Source: Rhodocollybia butyracea (lineage: Eukaryota > Basidiomycota > Agaricomycetes > Agaricales > Omphalotaceae). From it: a DNA stretch of 25,062 bases. Below are positions 12,027 through 21,525 of this stretch, piece after piece (the first letter of the stretch is position 1; each line of letters opens with the position of its first letter). A program made the translations under genes and the position numbers. Location of the stretch: NCBI GenBank assembly GCA_015501585.1, contig JADNRY010000818.1, forward strand, positions 1 to 25,062, in the 5' to 3' direction. The notes below the pieces were generated by a model that had not been told where the DNA came from, searched no databases, and saw only the letters and a list, made by a program, of their open reading frames with translations.

Positions 12027-12827
12027 ATGTCACACAGCTTGCGAGCTCTTCCTGGTTTCTACAAGCTGCTTTTCTTGTACTTGGAACCTAGTCAGCGGCT
12101 TTTCTGATACGGGGGGTCATCGTTCTAAAGCTTTATCATTAGTATCCGCCATTCTACCAGCACCTATGATCTGGCTGTGGCCTGGCGCAGCTTGGTTCCA
12201 CTTCGAACAAATTCCTACGAACTCAAACTCTCCGTCTCCTGCATCACTGGATCCTCGTACACTTCTTGCTTTATCACAGCTAGGCAACTGTTCGTGCTTT
12301 CCGACAACTAAATGAATGATTCCTGATTCGTCCAAAGGTTATATGCTGGTAGGACTCATGGTGTCGTTGGTTTTCAGAGTAGCAAGGGATGCATTCCCTG
12401 AAAATCCTATCGCCCAAGAACGAATCATTGGTGGAACTCTTACTGCGTTGGCCATCGCCGATGTAAGTCCCTTTTCCCCTGAACTCCTTCCTCAAAGTTC
12501 CAAATGTAATTGTACCGCAGGTCTTTCAGTGAGTCTGCTGATATAGTGGAATGTAGCCTGGGCTTGAACTTCTCCATAGTGTTTTGTCCACGTTTATTGG
12601 GCTTCCTTCCGATATCCGGTTCAGTCCTATGTCGTGGAATGGTATAACGCATGGGAATATCACTCTCACAACGTTTCTTTTCTGTGTTAGGTACGCATCG
12701 TATACGTGGTTGGTATGGGCTGACTTTGACTGTTGTTTCTAGGATGGCATGGTTCTTGGGGGTTGGACGATCTCGTTATTACTATGGGCGAAAGGCTTCT
12801 AGAACCTCAATGCGCAAGATTCGATAG
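12027..12827 (+). CDS. Small integral membrane protein, DUF7704-like
   Basis: Function unknown. DUF7704 proteins are small fungal membrane proteins with about four helices. Exons (plus): 12027-12090, 12161-12289, 12338-12462, 12521-12528 (8 nt), 12580-12690, 12743-12827, giving 522 nt, 173 residues and an unbroken frame. The N-terminus carries LPGFYKLLFLYLEP, which matches the family's opening helix ending in an acidic-Pro pair. Next come a WFHFEQIP segment, LLALSQLGNCYMLVGLMV (helix 2), an IIGGTLTALAIADVFHVL helix, the LPSDIRFSP loop and WNGITHGNITLTTFLF leading to MAWFLGVGR, the family's C-terminal pattern. Introns are 48-70 nt. Intron 1 uses a weak donor, GTCAGC, and is the least certain join. 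A second intron removes a TGA that otherwise ends the frame at about 12313. Family assignment comes from remembered pattern, not a search. Confidence 0.7.
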
Positions 12828-14146
12828 ACGATAAACCATTTGCTATGAGATAACGGACATTCCTACTTTATACAGAACAGCCAGCACTAGAATTGTGATT
12901 ATTTATTGACTGGAATGATTAATGCATCGAAACGGCAGTTTCGTCTTGAGGCGATTTGTGCAGGTTTAGTCGTGGCTTTCAGGCTGACCGAGGGTCCGAG
13001 CAATCGTCCCACTCGCAAAGGACGGAATATATCTCAGGCGATTTAATATCGCAACGTTGTTGCGGACCCAATTCCATCGACCGATGGCGTCTACTCAGTA
13101 CAGCGCCACATTCGCCACCGTTAGACCACGACCTCGGAGCGGCGAGACGACTGATGAAAGGGTGGTAGACTGACGGCAGCATGGTGGCTTATACCTGCAA
13201 AAGCAATACAAAAATACTCCGATGCTTCGCTCTGCTCACCGAATAGCTAACGACACATCCAGAGTTTCAAGCTAACATGGTTTAGATGTAACACTCCAGA
13301 GGACGGCATGATGAGCAAGTCAACTCCAAGCCTATGCGGACGGCGGCAGTGTATGCATAATTGAGTTGTGGAATGTACATCGGCTTAGGCGTTTGAATAT
13401 AAGCAGTACACGGTGGTGACTGTCCCGCTGACCGTTCCACAGAGGGCCAAGAGGAGATATGGGACGAGTACTGTGACGAGCGAGGTACCGCGGCCCGCAG
13501 GCTACGGTGACGGTGTAGATAACCAGAGTCATTGGCTTTGGGATACATATATAACGGAGCAGCTTCATCCTCCGATGTTTCCAATTACTAGTACTTGCTA
13601 TGACCCCACCTGAAATTCAACTCCTTTCAGAAATAGCGGTTTCTGTGTACATTCAAGTTGCCACTGACTTGCTTGACTGGATGCTTTGTGGTGTGTGTCT
13701 TGCGAAGAACCACGTACAACAGGAAAATCTCATCACAGGAGTATGTATTATGCTCTTCTAGCAATCATCGCATTTCGGGTATTCCTGTACTGTTCCTTGC
13801 TATTTGTCTTCTGGATTTCCGCCGAAATTATATACTATAGCCATAAGGGCGTAGCCAGCCCTCAAACTTTTCCTCGCCGAAATGATAAAAGTTATGGCTT
13901 CCGCCAGAATATGGGCATAGATTCAATCTGGAAAGGAGAAGTCGGTATGGGTGCTAAATGCACCTCCAACACGCCCAACGTCTTGAAGTACAGATGTTTT
14001 GCATACGTCGTACGAGTGAATGAGTCGCTTGATGTTGAACTTGAAGCAAGTTGAATAAGCAACTTGGCTGCTCTTAGCAAGAATGAAAGTGCATGATTAC
14101 TTCTACGATCAAAATAAGCGCCCTCAGGAGTCAATTTCTACCATCT
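12828..14146. other. Intergenic region without a supported gene
   Basis: About 1.3 kb between two plus-strand genes. The best open frame is 13686-14054 (122 codons, plus), which includes one strongly hydrophobic stretch of about 25 residues. I recognise no family and see no splice partner, so it is not called as a gene. Around 13282-13613 short frames overlap on both strands, typical of chance. A lone GATAAAAGTT motif related to the 10706 hairpin arm is at 13884-13893. Confidence 0.45.
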
Positions 14147-15670
14147 ATGTATGAGTTTGTCGAACTCCCCGACGATGTTCTGTTCGATATTATCAAGTTT
14201 CTACTGCCACCGGATATCCTTTCTGTTCGAAAAGTGAGTAACATAACTCTTTCTTAAATATCTAGCTCGACATCAAGTTCTAACCAACGGCATTAGACCT
14301 GTAAACGATTTCAAGCAATAACGATGGACCGACACATCTGGACTACCGCGTATAAATTCTCTGCAGATGATTTCCTACCTGCTGTCAACCTGGCTTCTCA
14401 GACAGTGGGCGATCTCGAACGTGCTTCCCTGCATTCATACCAGCTGCATGACTTCTGGGTAAACCCTTCCGCGAAACGTTATTGGAATACATCTTGGTCA
14501 ATTGACACTCCCTTCAACGTGGTACATACTAATCATAAGAGGCAATATCTATCGCAGCCGCTATCTTGTTCTGCAAACCGCGGAGGTAATCCTTGTCTTT
14601 GATCTCCAGACCAGGGCGAGGTCTTCAGGTACGATGCGCCTAAGGATGCGTTTTTTGAATTCCGAGAGCATAGTAGGCATGGGGGTCATAGCAGAGTAAT
14701 TGATGACAACAGTGACTTTTTCCATCTATTTTGGACATCAAACTCAAGGTAAGCTTGTGTTTGTCGTTCCTAGCTTTCTCTAACTCTTGTCCCAACTTCT
14801 GAACTGGCAGGAAAATGACCTTCCTCAAAATAAGCTCTTCAGGAGCTGTCTCTGTCAGCGATTGCCCAGCTCTCAAAGTTGAAGATGTAATTTACTTGTC
14901 CGGCAATGAGTTTGCTATTGTTCAACGTGGTGATACAGTCCACGCTGTACACATCCCATCATCAACGGTTTATCCTTTTCGCTCTGAACTCATGGTATGC
15001 TTCTAACTTTATTGCGAACTTTGATCCTCAAGCCTGCATTGTAATTTAGGATAAGGGTGATTATGTCGCCAAGTCCCCAGTCTTTCTACCAGGTGGATAT
15101 GTTCTTCTGGATCTCGCATCCAATGAAAATCCCCATGATTATCACCTTGAACTGTATCACCTATCTTGCAACACTAAAGGCGGTATTCCCCTTACGCCAA
15201 CCCATCGAGGCAAGTATCGATACCTTTTACCCCGCAGAGAAGACTTCTATCTACTATCCTCGAATATCTCCACCTGGCAACGGCCGCTCTGAATTGACTG
15301 GTCTCATCTGGCTCTGTATACGCATGCCAACTTATACGCTAAAGCCACTACACGTTACAGTACACCCAGATGGGAACATGACTTGTTCGAAGCTCGGCCG
15401 TGTCGATTTGCCATGGACTAATATTCAATTGACGGTGCAGCCTGGAGGAAAGGCTCGAGGTACAGTGACCACCTCTTGGAGCAGAAACGGTGTGTACTGT
15501 GGCATATTTCTATGGAGGCGGAAGAGCTTCTCCTTAGCCCTGGTGCCAAAGTCGAGATGACATCTGGCCGTTATCCTCTTGTGGATGTTTTTCTAGGCTT
15601 CTTGGCCTCTGAAAGGCCCGGGAAAATAGATATTATGAATTTGGTCAAGTCGGTTCCTTGGGCTCATTGA
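14147..15670 (+). pseudogene. F-box protein gene with frame breaks and in-frame stops
   Basis: F-box proteins recruit targets to SCF ubiquitin ligases; Agaricomycetes carry large divergent families. Exon 1 14147-14233 opens with FVELPDDVLFDIIKFLLPPD, a clear F-box, and splices over a 63-nt intron to 14297 (TCKRFQAITMDRHIW). Later joins are 14748/14811 and 14994/15050, both clean GT-AG. The body looks like a repeat/propeller fold, with RYLVLQTAEVILVFDLQ and AFFEFREHSRHGG. Three problems are visible. Exon 2 changes frame near 14525-14540 and changes back near 14605-14610, a compensating pair. The frame from 15050 is interrupted by TGA at 15290-15292 and TAA at 15419-15421, but stays coding-like up to the final TGA at 15668-15670. 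I read this as a decaying gene. Sequence errors, or unrecognised introns covering the two stops, are the alternatives. The substrate cannot be guessed. Confidence 0.7.
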
Positions 15671-16392
15671 TAAGATGATTGTTAACCATTCTGTACTAAT
15701 AATTTGTTGGATTTAAAGTTAAGAGTTTACAAAAATCCAATCAACGAGGTAAGTGTTCTCAGATTATGCAGCACTCCACTTCGAGTCACCGATGACAGTG
15801 TACGCTCTCCGTGTACCTATGTAAGACCCCGCCTTCGAACTCATGCCCCGGCACTTCCAATTCATTTGATCTCTCATTACTCCTATCTCTCCCTAATTAT
15901 TTATCCTCCTGTAGTCTCAAGTTTTATCCATTGTCTAACTTGGCTGTGGATACTCGTAGTTACTTATAAGCCATTTCGGTGTATTCGGCGCGAATCCTCC
16001 TCCTGCACCTATTTTCTTTATCTTATCACGAACATACAAACAATGTCGGCGTACCAAGGTAACCCTGCTCCGTAGTATTCACTCAGGGAGCCGTTGCTGT
16101 CTTCAGGACGACTCCATTCTGTACTATGTCTGTATCCAGTCCGATCTGTAAATCTGAGGTCGACGGCGTATGAAATTTTAATTTACCAGTATTGGTATCA
16201 AGCCAAAAAAAAAACCGCTGTTCCGAGTAATCCAAATCCGGTAAGCGTACGGCAGCTTTGACCTCGTGAAACAACTCCAATCGGCCGTCTCGTTGCCGAG
16301 CCGGTATTTGAACTATCTACTATGAACCACTTTCTTTCCTCGCGTCTTCGCCAAAGTCCCTCCTTAACTCAACCATCTTGATAAAGCTTTCC
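15671..16392. other. Intergenic region upstream of the Nudix gene
   Basis: It holds the promoter of the Nudix gene. At 16043 an ATG in the context CAAACA-ATG opens a ten-codon frame followed by a plausible splice donor (GTAACC), but no convincing second exon was found. On the minus strand 16083-16280 is open and somewhat coding-like (acidic and aromatic residues), but it lacks an ATG and is preceded by a stop. A run of ten A lies at about 16205-16214. Confidence 0.4.
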
Positions 16393-18101
16393 ATGTCTTC
16401 GAAAATAAAACCAACTTCATCTAACCGAATTATCCCCGTTGGCTCGCGCAACTTTTTGGGTTATCATTCCTCCCTCCAGCCCGAAGACAAGGGAAAACGA
16501 CAGAAGAAACCTACTGTCCCCAAGTCTAGTGAAGGAAATTTAGCGGTTCTGACTAAAGAGTCAAGAAGGCAAGTATAGAATAACTTATCCTTTGTTCAAC
16601 AGCACACTAAACTTTTCGTGTAGATGTCTGCGGAATCTGGCGGCGTATAGACCCTCGAAAGAGTCATTTCCTCAGCCTTGGCTGCCTTTTCCGCGCTCAC
16701 GACGCGCCGCGGTCCTGGTGGCTCTGTTTGTTGGGCGGAAAGGCGATTTGTATGTCTTACTGAGCAAGTAAGTGGTCGCTTGCCATTGTAAATTGATACG
16801 TTGCTTACACCTTGGCTAGACGAGCTTCTACGCTTCGTTCGTTTGCTGGCGACACTTCTCTTCCCGGAGGAAAAATGGATCCTGAAGATGAGACGATAGA
16901 GGATACTGCTGTACGTTGCATCCAACTGTCCTAGGGGGAGAAGTATTTACTCGATGCGTACGATAGAGACGAGAAGCTTTTGAAGAAGTGAGCCTCTTTT
17001 GTTCTACTGTGGGCAGAGAATTGATTTGTTTTCAGATCGGTCTCGTAGCAGATCCAAGTAAAGCGCCGCTTCTGTGTTTTCTTGAGCCGTTCTATGTGGA
17101 AAAGCAACTATTGGTCACTCCGTGCGTTTGCCTCGTATTCTTTCACTATCTATTTCCTGACTATTGTCACCCACACAACAGTGTCGTCGTTCTCATTCTC
17201 GATAATACACTTCAAGTAAGGTTCTTCCACACTCCCAGCTTCGCCATCCCGCTCAAACGATTTCTAGCCCATACTCAACTCGACAGAAGTAACCGCTCTT
17301 TTCTCCCATCCCCTCTCGTCGTTTCTATCTTCTACACCACCCGCCAGTATAACACGCTCCGAACCCGAATTAGTCGAACTTGGAGGAGGAGAGGATTCCA
17401 ATTACCGCTATCACGCATCTCATGACTACGACTGGGATGGGCCCCCTGCCAGGATTTCCTCATCAGTGGAGACTGGAGTCGTAACTGCAGGTCGAGTAGG
17501 GCGAAGACAGATACGTGCGCGCCAGAGATCTGAGCGAGCATCGTCGAAATCGGATCGTGGTACCTCGATGAACGACAGAACATCTCAACCAATGACTCAG
17601 AAGCGCAAGGTTCGTATGCATCGCTTCCTCACGGGAAGAGAAGCAGGAGGGATAAAGCCCGTATATGGCTTAACCGCGTACGTTCACTTCTTGGCTTTGT
17701 GATGCTCCGTCCTTTACTCATCCCTCCTCATGCCATCCTTATACTCGTTCTTCCCTTTACCTCCCTCTATGCCGCCATCTCACGTCCACAGCGCAGTCCT
17801 AATCCGAACCGCCCGAATTGGATACTCTCCCTCCCCACCCGCCCTCGCCTCCCCCGATTTCGCAGTTAACGCTCCATACGAGCCTACCTCATCAATGCGC
17901 ATCGCATGGGCTTTCTGTCGTCCTTCGATGCCGAATAGGGCTAATCTCTTACGAGAGGCGTTGGAGGAGGAGGGGTTACTAGGCAGGGTTGATTGGGCGA
18001 GGGTGAGGGTGTTTGTGGTGAGAGCGGGAGGGCGGATGGGAATGGTGTTGACGGTGCTGAACGTGGACGTGGACGACTGGGGCTATACCATCGTGGATTA
18101 A
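16393..18101 (+). CDS. Nudix hydrolase, CoA diphosphatase (PCD1/NUDT7) type
   Basis: Enzymes of this type cut CoA or acyl-CoA into 3',5'-ADP and phosphopantetheine. Exons (plus): 16393-16568, 16624-16767, 16820-16910, 16967-16987 (21 nt), 17036-17121, 17182-17215, 17268-17677, 17792-18101, giving 1272 nt, 423 residues and an unbroken frame. The core has LLSKRASTLRSFAGDTSLPG followed by GKMDPEDETIEDTA and RREAFEEIGL. The spacing between PGGK and REAFEE matches NUDT7-like proteins, which have one residue more than MutT. The upstream LLxKR...LR...G...PGG block is the CoA-diphosphatase signature. Intron 1 is GC-AG (donor GCAAGT), the only joint that keeps frame. A basic, low-complexity insert of about 120 residues follows, then a conserved-looking YGLTAAVLIRTARIGY segment. 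The tail is GC-rich and ends IVD, so there is no PTS1 peroxisome signal. Start 16393 is the first ATG giving this frame. Confidence 0.88.
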
Positions 18102-18472
18102 GTGTTGTGCGTAGCAAGCTGTGATGTGATGGGAGGTGATGTTTGATTATAGTTGTTCGAGGAGTTTGTGAGATGTCTTGCTCGTGAAGGACGGAAAGTA
18201 TTATATCATATGCAAGGACGCGTATGTCGTGGGAGTTCGGTTTATAAAACACTGTATAGTATACTAACTATAGGTGACTATAGGTTGGTAAGACCCGTCG
18301 ATTGGAGAGGTTCATGAACGAGATACTGTCAAACACGATCTCAGTAAGATCTCCGACTGTATGTTTGCTACAGTAGATTTCCAGGTGACATTTGAACGTT
18401 GAACGTTGATCGTTTGAACTTGAAAATTGAATATTGAATGCTGCAGAACGCATTTTTAACGAGTTGTGTTGC
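18102..18472. other. Intergenic spacer with TTGAA-rich tract
   Basis: No gene is supported. The segment 18391-18440 carries a degenerate run of TTGAA/TTGAAC words at roughly 7-10 bp spacing, just upstream of the next putative start at 18473. Confidence 0.4.
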
Positions 18473-20080
18473 ATGAACGCCACACCAGCGCTTAACCTTC
18501 TTTTACTCTTCCATGATGTGTTTCGACACGGAAATCCAGTAAGTCAAGCTCTGACCATCGCGATCTCTTACCTCTCCGAAGGTTCTCATGATGGCTCTTA
18601 GAAAGACCTGATGAACCTCACACTTTCAGAACTTGAGGGGCAGACTTGTAATCTTCCAACCGAGATGGCTGTCCGCGCGCTTTCAGTCAAGAAGAGGAAG
18701 TCAGATGCGCACCCTCTTAAATCAGCTCGAGTCCGAAAATTCTGACCAATTCTACAACATAGACATCGATAAACTTGGAGCTGTATTCAGCAATGCTTCT
18801 CGTAACTTCGTGGGTTCAAAACCCGCTTCACTTGTGGCCTCGCCATCGGCCAAAGAACAAATTCATTATTCAGGGCTATATCAGTATCTAAACCGACGTG
18901 TGGGAGATTGCATGCTACTGCCCTTTATGAATACGAACAACACCGGCCTGTCTTTCTTCGCGATCTCAAGTTCTTCCCGTGAGACAAAAATATGGAGGAT
19001 AGGATCGATGAAGCTGAAACCCACCTTGCGGGCTTGTTCTGTAACGTGGTGCCCGGTGAACTACACTGGAGTCCGCCATTTGGAGGCACGCAGATGAAGA
19101 TCCCATTAGAGGTCAAAGCTAAAGAGGTTCATGGTCGACACTGGTTCTTCAGGCGGCAACACATACACATGCTCGTTGCCTATTCAGTGCCGTTCCGCTC
19201 CGCCAATATGCCGTCTTTCATTTTCTTGTTTTCAACAGCGGTGGACTCACTGCATCCATGCCGCTCAACCTCGATCAGGAGAGCGATCAGAAAGATCCCG
19301 TCTCCCTTTTTCTATCCACTCTTACATGGAAGGATCACGGAGACGTTGGTCTTCCTAGATGGTGTGATGAAACTCAAGCGCTCAAGCTTATCTCCCTGGT
19401 CATCATGCATCAGGATGTCGGACCTTTCATTGTCAATATCAAACGACACCTGCATCGTAGCACATGTGTCCGTGGTCGTTCTTCTCGTGTGTTTGAGCTT
19501 CGAACTCTCTGGCTGAAAAAGGCGCGTAATTTTTGCGTTCAGGTTCGAATTCCCCCTTCAACTAATACTAACCGGCAGCTGAACCCCTCACGATCGCTCC
19601 CAAACACGCCGCAGGTGATAGCGTGGAACCCCCTCCACTCACGGTCGACTGGGCTCCATCCCAACATCCTCTTGTCTTTAAAGTTAAATCCGGCGTATTG
19701 GCGGTTATGAAAAGTCCTTGGGTCTCCGTGTTGGGCGCAGTTCTTGAACCAATGGCGCGTCGTGACTGCAGTGGGATGTTTCGCTTGCCAAAGCATTCGC
19801 ATTTGTTTGGGCATTCCATACGGATGGCTGCCCCACTGCAAACCACCTCCTCCTTCCGTCTTCTGATCTCGACATAGATGCTATGAACGAATACCGATGG
19901 TCTGTGTTAAGAGAGATGCCGAACGCCCAGATTATTGTGCGCTATTGACACAAGTGATCCAGGACGCGGGATCCAGCCTTGTATCTGCTCCGAATCTGGA
20001 ATCGCTAATCACGGCAATTACTCACGCACAAATAGGTTCGTGCTTCATCTTCATAGAAATACACGGAGTTGGCGGGTAAC
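18473..20080 (+). pseudogene. Disrupted coding region, family unknown
   Basis: Coding-like segments lie in order on the plus strand but in changing frames. Exon 1, 18473-18538 (MNATPALNLLLLFHDVFRHG), splices over a clean 63-nt intron to 18602. Then come a frame with FYNIDIDKLGAVFSNASR, a shift near 18900-18915 to YEYEQHRPVFLRDLKFF, an in-frame TGA at 18980-18982 followed by MEDRIDEAETHLAGLF, and a shift near 19190 to FHFLVFNSGGLTASMPLNLD. A probable short intron near 19543-19578 carries a good CTAAC branch site. Further segments are VDWAPSQHPLVFKVKSGVL, then WAFHTDGCPTANHLLLP leading to MNEYRWSVLREMPNAQ, ending around 20080. I do not recognise the family. Some shifts may be unrecognised introns, but not all can be, because several lie inside continuous coding-like sequence. 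Exact limits are uncertain. Confidence 0.4.
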
Positions 20081-20194
20081 TGCTCGCCGCCTCTGTATTC
20101 AGCTAGCTTCTGGACCATCTTCTGTACCAGATTCGCGGCCACCTATCCCTCCATTTTGTAGTTCTCTACCAGAACTTATTTTTCACTCTAAACT

Positions 20195-20230
20195 TTGTTG
20201 ATTAAGAGGCGAGCGGAGTGTAATCAACAA
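20195..20230. repeat. Perfect 10-bp stem-loop
   Basis: TTGTTGATTA (20195-20204) and TAATCAACAA (20221-20230) are perfect inverted repeats around a 16-bp GC-rich spacer. The structure ends one base before the TGTTG that begins the dispersed repeat. It could be a boundary of that element or a transcript hairpin at the end of the broken 18.5-kb gene. Confidence 0.6.
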
Positions 20231-20231
20231 G

Positions 20232-20358
20232 TGTTGTGGTGGGTTCCTATCTATATTACACCCCAGGCAGTAGGGGACGCTGCATCCAGTACCTGAGACC
20301 TAGCGACTTCCGAAAGGGAGGGGTTAGTTGGGGAGCCAGGTGATCTATGAAGTTGGCC
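20232..20358. repeat. Dispersed repeat, copy 1 (LTR-like fragment)
   Basis: This segment shares a long, clearly alignable sequence with 24962-25062, including a block of 18 identical bases (CCTAGCGACTTCCGAAAG) and the shared stretch TGATCTATGAAG near the end. Both copies start with TGTTG, like the TG end of an LTR. Copy 1 carries about 20 extra bases after the first 15. The sequence downstream of 20358, to about 20600, includes an AT-rich TATAATATATAA stretch and may belong to the same element, but no second copy is available to compare. No coding sequence for integrase or reverse transcriptase was seen. Confidence 0.7.
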
Positions 20359-20882
20359 GGAATTGTGTGATACGAGGTAAGTAGTAGGTCGGATTCCGCA
20401 GCAGAATTGGGCATAGAAGGTATAATATATAATCCTTTGGGTGGGTATTTGCAACGGTTGAATACCTCTGCATGGCCTAGTATGCGCTTGAGTTTGGCTG
20501 GCATGAGCTTGAAAAATAGCGCCAAATAAATGAAGGAGAAGATGCGAAGAAAGATGTATAGTACAGGGCAGTCCGGCTTGAGTGATCAAGTATTAAAGAT
20601 ATCGCACCGGGACTGAGCGCAGATAGGTAGAAAGGAGAAAGGCGGTGAGTTTAACGCACAGCAAAGAGGGTAAACACTCCATTCAAAAACAGAGCATGCC
20701 CAGAAGATGTATGTCTACCCACAGTATTACACCCTATCTGGCCCAGAGGCTGAGCGTGGATTCATCAGATCCTTGATATTAACAGCATGAGTACTTATAT
20801 TACTGGATTGCTACTCTTGACGACGGTTTCACCCAAGCTTTCATCCCACTCGTGGTATCGTCACTCCATACTGAAAATCGTG
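20359..20882. other. Non-coding stretch beside the repeat
   Basis: No gene is supported. Two minus-strand frames run through 20251-20589, one reaching 112 codons, but they lie largely inside or beside the repeat and resemble nothing I know. From 20600 to 20882 nothing stands out; this part contains the 3' flank of the minus-strand gene that ends at 20883. Confidence 0.4.
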
Positions 20883-21443
20883 TTATGCCGAATCCAAAAC
20901 ATTACTCGGCCGATGCCATTTCAATTCTGCCTCCCTCTCCGATGAAAAACCGATAACCTCCATCGCTGCTTGGATAGCCTCATCTTCATTTTCTAGGACT
21001 GATTTCATCTTCTTTGGAAAGTTGTTGCTGCAGAGGTATACGATAACGTAGGGGTAGTCCCAGAGTATGCTTGTTGGAGCCGAGAGAGCTCTAGGATAAT
21101 ATTAGATAATGACGTGAAAGAAGTAGACGAAAAAACGCACTCTAAAGCAGGATACTTTGACTGGACCTCTGGCCACCTCTGTGAAAGAATCATACTAGCA
21201 ACATGGGAGATTGTATTTCTGCGACGCGGTCCATTATTGAATAGGGCTGTTGCCTCAGACAGACGGATTACCCAGCCCAAGAGATACTGTGGCGTACGAA
21301 ATCCTTGGTGCACGTCGTTCCTAGTAGGAGGGGAGATTTAAGTGGGAGAGTTGGCGGAAATACATCGGAAAACCTAGAAGTTAGATAGTGTTAGCAATGA
21401 TACACCAGAAGGAAAACGAAACTTCAACTTACTTCGAGGACAT
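20883..21443 (-). CDS. Small four-exon protein of unknown function
   Basis: Exons (minus): 21443-21433 (11 nt), 21373-21272, 21176-21141, 21090-20883, giving 357 nt, 118 residues and an unbroken frame. Introns are GT-AG, 59, 95 and 50 nt, with donors GTAAGT, GTAATC and GTGCGT. The first exon encodes only the first three codons plus two bases, common in fungal genes. The protein starts MSSKFSDVFPPTLPLKSP. It contains a central SILWDYPYVIVYLC segment, hydrophobic but too short to be a sure membrane helix, then a charged helical-looking tail ending in ELKWHRPSNVLDSA. I do not recognise the family. Its start faces that of the plus-strand gene at 21526, with only 82 bp between the two ATGs. The model rests on splice signals and frame continuity. 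The 3' acceptor of intron 2 (CAGAG at 21177) is the least certain join. Confidence 0.6.
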
Positions 21444-21525
21444 GATAGTAATTGAGAACAACTAGCGAGTCACATGGTCTTTTGGCGCTTATTATATATT
21501 ATTGAGCGCTTTTATTCACCCCATC
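21444..21525. promoter_or_regulatory. Compact divergent promoter
   Basis: The 82 bp lie between the start codons of two oppositely oriented genes and contain an AT-rich TTATATATTATT block at about 21490-21502. If both gene models are right, this is a shared bidirectional promoter that includes both 5' leaders. Confidence 0.35.

Noticed and set aside
16285..16325. tRNA-like 3' half on the minus strand (TTCAAATACCGGCTCGGCA)
   Set aside because: No matching 5' acceptor arm, D arm or anticodon arm is present at the right distance.
19128..19160. VDTGSS motif resembling an aspartic protease active site
   Set aside because: It appears in a short frame that conflicts with the longer coding-like frame here, and no second DTG or flap region follows.
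19540..19560. GGTTCGAATTCC, B-box-like sequence
   Set aside because: No A box or cloverleaf upstream; it lies in a probable short intron of the broken 18.5-kb gene.
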